Shown here piece by piece: positions 19,723 to 24,883 of a DNA stretch of 24,883 nucleotides. Under the pieces are notes generated by a model, which worked only from the letters and a program-made list of their open reading frames with translations, searched no databases and had not been told where the DNA came from. Numbering within the stretch: the stretch's first letter is position 1; the number at the start of each line of letters is the position of its first letter. The translations under genes were made by a program, and so were the position numbers. This DNA comes from Elysia marginata (taxonomy: Eukaryota > Mollusca > Gastropoda > Plakobranchidae), in NCBI GenBank assembly GCA_019649035.1, contig BMAT01013026.1, positions 441,704-466,586 of the forward strand. The letters are read 5' to 3'.

Positions 19723-20299
19723 AAAGAAAGAAAAACGAGGAAACATCTGAATCAAAATTGACCTTGATAAACTGAAAGATCCAAACACACTTACAACATT
19801 CCAGGCAAATATAGGAGAAAGATTTTCACCTATACTCACCTTGAATAACGATCAGGATCTCACACCTAATGATCTTGTAGAAACCTTCAACGAGACACTG
19901 CCATAAGAAGCATGAAAACTACTCGGCAAACCTCGTGTCAAGAATAAGAAGTGTGTGAATGACGAAATACTCGCAATGTTTGACCAACGCCAATACTTAT
20001 AGAAGAGAAAGAAAGATCCAGAGGGTGGTTTACATTACGAGAGACAAAGCTAAAAGTTGAAAGAAGTATAGAAGAAGCCGCTGAAAAATGGATCGAAGAT
20101 CAGTCTGCCCGGGACAAACAAAAAGCAGTGAGAGATACTTCATTTCTTTTGTCCACGGCAGCAGTGTGAGGATATCGAAAACAGTGAAACATAACAAACG
20201 CAAGAATGCTTACAAGATTTTCAAGGATTTAACAGGCACAAAACAATGACGAGCAACTACACTTGAGAGCAAAGAAGGGAAGTGTCTGACAAAGGAAAA

Positions 20300-21956
20300 A
20301 GACATTGTGGAAAGATGGGCCGAATACTGCTCTGGGCTATATACACATGTGGCCACAAATAAAGACCTTAATGTGCTGAATGTGCCTCCATCATCAAACA
20401 ATGCCAGGCGCAGTATTTTAATAGTCGAGATAATAGTAGCTGTCTCATCCCTGAAACCTGGGAAATCAGCAGGAGTAGACAACATCACAGAAGAAATCGT
20501 TTAAGCTGGAGGGGAAGCTACTATAGACATGTTACTCCTCATCTGTAACAAAATCTTGCAGACAGGAGTGTAGCCAAAACCATGAACCCAGTCACTGGTC
20601 ATCACCATACTAAAAAAAGGACACTTGAAACTGTGTCAAAACTACTGCACTATTAGTATAATAAGCCATCCTAGCAAAGTAATGCGTAAAGTCGTCTTGA
20701 ATAGTCTTAAACATGAGGCTGAAAAGATCATTGCGGATGAACAAGCTGGCTTCAGACCAGGTCGTAGTACCGTTGAACAAATTTTCAATGTTAGAATACT
20801 CATGGAAAAATATCTCCACCAACAGCAGAAGCTTCACCGTGTCTTTATAAAATTTAAAAAGGCATTCGATAAAGTCTGGCATGAGGCCCTACGGTCAACC
20901 ATGAGGAAGTATAATATCAACAGTAACTTAATCAGTGTCATAGAGAGCTTGTACAGCAAGGCAACAAGAGCAGTCTTTTGTAACAACAATATCAGAGATC
21001 GGTTCAGAACAACAGACCGGGTGCGACAAGGCTGCCTACTCCCCCCAACAGTCCCCAACATCTTCCTCGAAAGAATTATGACTGATGCTATGGAGGACTA
21101 CTTCGGAACAGTTAGGATTGGTGGCAAACCTATCACCAATCTACTTTTTGCCGAGGACATCGATGGACTTGCTGGAAATGAATGTGAACTGGCTAGCTTT
21201 GTGGAAAAAATGAACAAAGCCTCATCCAACTTTGGCATGGAGATTAGTGCTGAAAAAACCTATGTCATGACCAACAGCAAAGAGTCATCGAAGAAAGAAA
21301 TAAAAGTCAACGGCCAAATACTTGAAAGTGTTTCAAAATTCAAATGTCTAGGCTCAATAATCCCCGACGAAGGATCAAAGCCTGAAATGCTGACCCGAAT
21401 AGCTTAGACTACAGCCGCTCTGACCAAACTTAAACCCATCTGTAACAATAAGAACATTGCTATCAGCTCTAACATCAGACTGCTCAGTTCTCTGGTCATA
21501 TCAATTTTTCTCCATGCCTGTGAGTCGTGGAGACTAAACGCTGATACTGAAAGAAGAATCAAGGCCATGGAAATAAGGTGCTACAGAAGACTACTTGGTA
21601 CCTTATAGTTATAAAGAGCATACCACAAATGAGGAAGTGAGACGAAGAATTCAAAATACCATTGGACCACATGTTGACCCTCTGACCATCGTTCGGCAAC
21701 GGAAACTGAAATGGTATGGGCACACTACTCGCTCATCTGGCCTTGCCAGGACCATCATGCAGGGTACGGTACCGTAAATGGAGACAGAAGGAGAGGGAGA
21801 CAGGAGAAACGCTGGGAAGACAACACCAGAGAATGGGCAGGACTAGAGCTGAGAAACATATTACGGAAAGCTGAAGATATAGAGGAATGGAAAGCTGTGG
21901 TTAGGAGATCCTCTACTGCGCCCCGACGGATCCCAGATCTAACGGATAGAAGATGA
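20300..21956 (+). pseudogene. LINE reverse transcriptase and C-terminal domain, broken
   Basis: Reads LKPGKSAGVDNITEEIV, then after a gap KVMRKVVLNSLK, DEQAGFRPGRSTVEQIF, FIKFKKAFDKVWHEALR, VRQGCLLPPTVPNIFLE and LLFAEDIDGLAG, to YVMTNS and KFKCLGSII (longest intact piece 20625-21407). Two catalytic sites are changed: motif A has FIKF where FIDF is usual, and the FADD box reads FAED. The C-terminal part carries IFLHACESWRL, MEIRCYRRLLG, KLKWYGHTTRSSGLA and GRRRGRQEKRWEDN, the standard LINE tail. Stops lie at about 20502, 20570, 21405 and 21606, with a frame change near 21775. It cannot be active. Confidence 0.85.
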
Positions 21957-21979
21957 TGGTGATGGAGGTGGTGTAATTA

Positions 21980-22017
21980 TTTTCTCGAAATTTGATCGCG
22001 AAATGACTTCGAGAAAA
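21980..22017. repeat. 10-bp perfect hairpin next to the LINE 3' end
   Basis: TTTTCTCGAA (21980-21989) and TTCGAGAAAA (22008-22017) pair perfectly across an 18-base loop. It lies immediately after the LINE tail. Confidence 0.5.
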
Positions 22018-23238
22018 CTTGAACCCGAAACCCGTGAGTGGAATCTAACTAAAATCATGTTTAAAAAAGATTTTACTTGAACGCTTTATTTGAAATTCAT
22101 TTTTCCTGATAATAAGAAAATTTCCGCGCATTTTTAAGATATATGTTGGTAACTTTTCCAAACGAAAACCTCAGCGACAGTCTTTAAAAATAACCCCACT
22201 AACTGTAAAAATCACCATAGAAATCACCAAGGAAAATGAACAAAATATAAACAAAACAAATTAAAAGCAAAAATCGAGGCAAAAAAATACGGCAGCAGGC
22301 CCTACAAAGAGTCTGTCATCTATGACAAAACATTGATCTATGAATTGCTACTATTATAGTCTTTGCGACTGCAACTTAGGTACATGTAATGTACGAACAG
22401 CGTTTACTCCCGCTATAAGAGTCACAGACTCATAATAAACGACGAAAGTCGACTACAAAACTGCTCTCAATACATTGTACAAACTGGCCTAATTTGCATA
22501 ATTTAACGACCATAGGTCATATCCGGTGTGTTGCAACGTGCGTGCGAAATGTCCATTGCCAAGTTGGATTTCTTGAACCAGCATTGATTAGGCCTAAGCT
22601 TACTGTACATGACACGGTCACGAGAGGCGGGTCACCTCTCTTATAGATTCTGTCCAAAGCTTACTAGTTATTTAGTAAACTTTGGTTCTGTCATAAAATC
22701 ATTAGAGAAGTTCAAGATGTGTTCGCATTAATTTATTTTGCACAAAAATACCGAGGGCTTTTACAAAAAAAAAAAAACAACAAAAAACCCCCCAAACAAT
22801 TAGCCTACGCACTTTTCATTTTAAAAATGAAAATAAAGGAGAAATTTTAGCAATTTATGCAAATGATAAAGTAAACCTAGAGTAAAATTAATAAATCTAA
22901 ATAATAGTGTAAAAAAGAAAACAGTCAATATTGAAAAGGAAGATGGTAAAAGGTGCACTAAACACAGTCATGTGTCGTAATTTGATGATCATTTAAATAG
23001 CCACCATGCTAGCCAGATTTTTCCCCTAAGCCTACTTTCGACACCAACATTGAAAATTGAAACACACTTGGGCCATCAGACTCGTGTGTTTACAGGGACA
23101 GTGCCTATTGAAGTATTGATTGTGAGACACTTACTTTTCTTCCCCCAAAAAGGAATTTTAATCTGTCAGTTGAAACCTGTCAAAAGCCTTTTCACAACCT
23201 TTATTTAACATACCGTGATAAATTGTTAATTTCTCGAA
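22018..23238. other. intergenic DNA upstream of the plus-strand first exon
   Basis: AT-rich. Small palindromes include GTACAT-GTA-ATGTAC (about 22382) and GAGAGG-CGGGTCA-CCTCTC (about 22623-22641). A homopolymer patch (A then C runs) is at about 22767-22795. No gene or element was recognised. Confidence 0.5.
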
Positions 23239-23268
23239 ATGGGAAAGAAAGGAGCTCAAAAACAAAAG
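23239..23268 (+). CDS. probable first coding exon of a gene running off the right edge
   Basis: ATG in context CGAAATGG (A at -3, G at +4) encodes MGKKGAQKQK and ends at a strong donor, AAG then GTAAGA, in phase 0. A lysine-rich start like this is common in translation and ribosome-biogenesis proteins, but ten residues do not identify a family. A pyrimidine stretch CCTTTTC at 23187-23193 could be a TOP-type transcription start. A possible exon 2 at 24219 (after CAATCAG) reads QKKKSEKLCLNKNLN and stops after 27 codons; it is not convincing, so exon 2 probably lies outside the window. Confidence 0.45.
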
Positions 23269-24883
23269 GTAAGACAAAATAAATTACAACTGTATTGTAA
23301 ATACAAGCGTGGTTTCACCACGTGGGCCTCGACTCGAAAAAAGAATCAGAGTCACAGAGAAAGAGTTTTCCAAACTTTATTCTAGTCTAGGTCTAGAATG
23401 CTAGATTTCCTAGATCTAGATTATTCTAGAATCAGACCTAAATGACATTGACCCATCATAACTAATGAACGAGAATCTAGATCTAGATCTAGATTCATGT
23501 ATTCTTGGGACTTGAATTAAATCGTAATTCTTAACTTATCAAATTCAAATTGTTCATTCTCATTGTAATTTGAATCAGACTCAGTAATATTTGTAGGCTA
23601 GAACTGATCCTGTTGCATAGCTGCTTTGTAGCGCCTGCGCTCGCGACAAGCAGGCAAACGGTGAGCCGCAAATGCTCTTCATCCTACTAGGCAACGCTCT
23701 TTTCAGCGACTAGGCTACAGTACATAAAACATTCAGGACTGAAAAAATAATTGGGCCCAATCAATAAAAGACTGCATATTTCAGAAAACTTGTTCATCAA
23801 GCTGCTTTAATGGTCGTTTGGATATAATCTAGATTTAGATCTAGTAAAAATAGGCGATAGTTCTCATAAGTCAATCCCCTAGGTAGCCCTAGGCCCACTA
23901 GCCTAAATCTAGTTCAAGCCCTGTCCCTAAGAGAAGGGAGGTAAATCGTTCATATCGGACGCAGCTAGATCTAGATTTAGATTCTAGACTCTAGGTCTAG
24001 AAATCTGTACAAAATCGTACTCAAAAAATGTCAACTTTAACGATTATTTTTTCAGCTTATTTCTGAACCAAAAGTGAAATGAAAATATCCGAAATAACGC
24101 TTTATTAAATTAAATTACAGTTGAATAAGATTTTAATCAGAATTCTAATTTTTTCGTCTCTCGATTTTTTTTCCCATTTTTCCGAATCTCGTATTCCTAC
24201 TTCAACCAGGCAATCAGCAGAAGAAAAAGTCAGAAAAATTATGTTTAAATAAGAACTTAAACCGAGAAAAGGCGACTGGAAAATGGGAAGTGAATGTTTA
24301 ACCCTTTTCTGATTCTATGGCGATACCGATTATTTCTTTAGTTTATCCGTCAGTCCATTTCTGTATATAGGCCTATATATGAAACTGTGACAAAACGTCA
24401 AAAGGTTGTGATGAAGTATTTTCACGCATAGCATTAGCAAGGAAATTAAGTCATAAAAAGCTATTGCCTTTTATCCCTCTCAAACTACATTATTTTGAAC
24501 TGTTAAAAAAGTTTTTCTCAAAACAGTAAAAGTAGGTACCGGCAGGGCAGGCAGAATGCCTGTGCGAGACATGGGAATTTCGGTTATGTAGATGAATTTT
24601 GGGCATGTTCAACCGCGAATAAAACATTGTTTTCCTTGTTAACCATAACTAAAAGTGGTATCAATGTTTTCATCGTCTTTTTATCTTTCAGAATAAGTAA
24701 ATACTAACATCTTTTATTTTACAAGGATTTAATTACTTAGAGCTAAAGTAAACACATAAGTAGACCTAGAACGGCCTTTTTCGGCAATGTGCAGTTGAAG
24801 CGTTTAGACCTTGCCTTGCGAGATCGGCCAGCGCTCCGGTCCAAATTAACCTAGACTCATGAAATAAACACCACAAGAAAGAG
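23269..24883. other. probable first intron of the plus-strand gene, or intergenic
   Basis: Contains TCTAGATCTAGA clusters (23370-23500, 23826-24000), a small inverted-repeat element (23610-23720) and a 16-bp palindrome TATATAGGCCTATATA (24364-24379). No clear coding exon was recognised on either strand. Confidence 0.5.
23610..23720. mobile_element. 111-bp fold-back element, GTTGCATAGC type
   Basis: The left end CTGTTGCATAGCTGCTTTG and the reverse complement of the right end CTGTAGCCTAGTCGCTGAA form an imperfect inverted repeat that continues with AGCG. The interior is GC-rich (GCGCCTGCGCTCGCG). The GTTGCATAGC word is shared with the 440-bp element at 16123. No target duplication was found. 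Confidence 0.45.

Larger units (their letters stand above)
18990..21975 (+). mobile_element. APE-type LINE, 5'-truncated, broken
   Basis: A 3-kb plus-strand element running from inside its endonuclease to a 3' end with GATGATGGTGATGG, a short repeat tail of the kind such LINEs carry. No target duplication could be fixed. Domain order is endonuclease (19003-19722), linker (19723-20300, many stops), reverse transcriptase (20300-21407) and C-terminal domain (21408-21956). The style resembles RTE-like elements often annotated as craniofacial development protein 2-like; the clade is not certain. Confidence 0.85.

Noticed and set aside
23141-23220. Minus-strand ATG and GTAAGT donor considered as the nucleolin-like first exon
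   Set aside because: The frame from the ATG hits a TAA before the donor.
24219-24300. Candidate exon 2 of the plus-strand gene reading QKKKSEKLCLNKNLN
   Set aside because: In phase and lysine-rich, but it stops after 27 codons, has no recognisable family and a weak acceptor tract.

Overview
The window looks like AT-rich animal nuclear DNA, most likely from a gastropod mollusc. The clues are long introns with GT/AG boundaries, decayed APE-type LINEs, a tRNA-derived SINE with a (CCTAA)n-type tail, several short inverted-repeat elements, a scatter of the palindrome TAGGCCTA, and clusters of TCTAGATCTAGA-like words. The taxon is an inference. No bacterial, plasmid or phage gene was seen.

The only clear host gene is on the minus strand and spans 14787 to 295. 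I assembled it from splice sites and reading phase; most of its exons are too short to stand out as open frames. Seven coding pieces (14787-14775, 10620-10009, 7985-7947, 6366-6222, 4677-4523, 1276-1144, 470-295) join in phase into at least 424 residues. The product is a nucleolin-like protein: a basic N-terminus, two very acidic blocks, a basic NLS-like stretch, then two tandem RRM domains and a lysine-rich tail. The last coding exon is either a minute one near position 19 or lies beyond the left edge.

The introns hold transposable elements. Intron 1 (10621-14774) carries a decayed pogo/Tigger-type DNA transposon (about 11054-14323), with a 162-bp MITE nested in its 5' region and a 32-base assembly gap after its coding remnant. 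Other introns hold a 1.5-kb non-autonomous element (2495-4026), a 226-bp MITE with an 8-bp duplication (5348-5573), a 315-bp SINE with a 12-bp duplication (8182-8496) and a 213-bp MITE (9032-9244). Three of the elements share related ends and 6-bp target duplications, so they may form one family.

Between 14788 and 23238 lies intergenic DNA. It begins with a TCTAGA-rich block at the nucleolin 5' end, followed by a minus-strand LINE 3' remnant (about 15725-16022), an inverted-repeat element (16123-16563), a badly eroded CR1/jockey-like LINE (about 17640-18800) and a 3-kb broken LINE with endonuclease and reverse transcriptase remains (about 18990-21975). At 23239 a plus-strand short first exon (MGKKGAQKQK then GTAAGA) probably starts a second gene that runs off the right edge. 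It lies near more TCTAGA clusters and another small inverted-repeat element. No tRNA, rRNA, CRISPR or convincing snoRNA was found.
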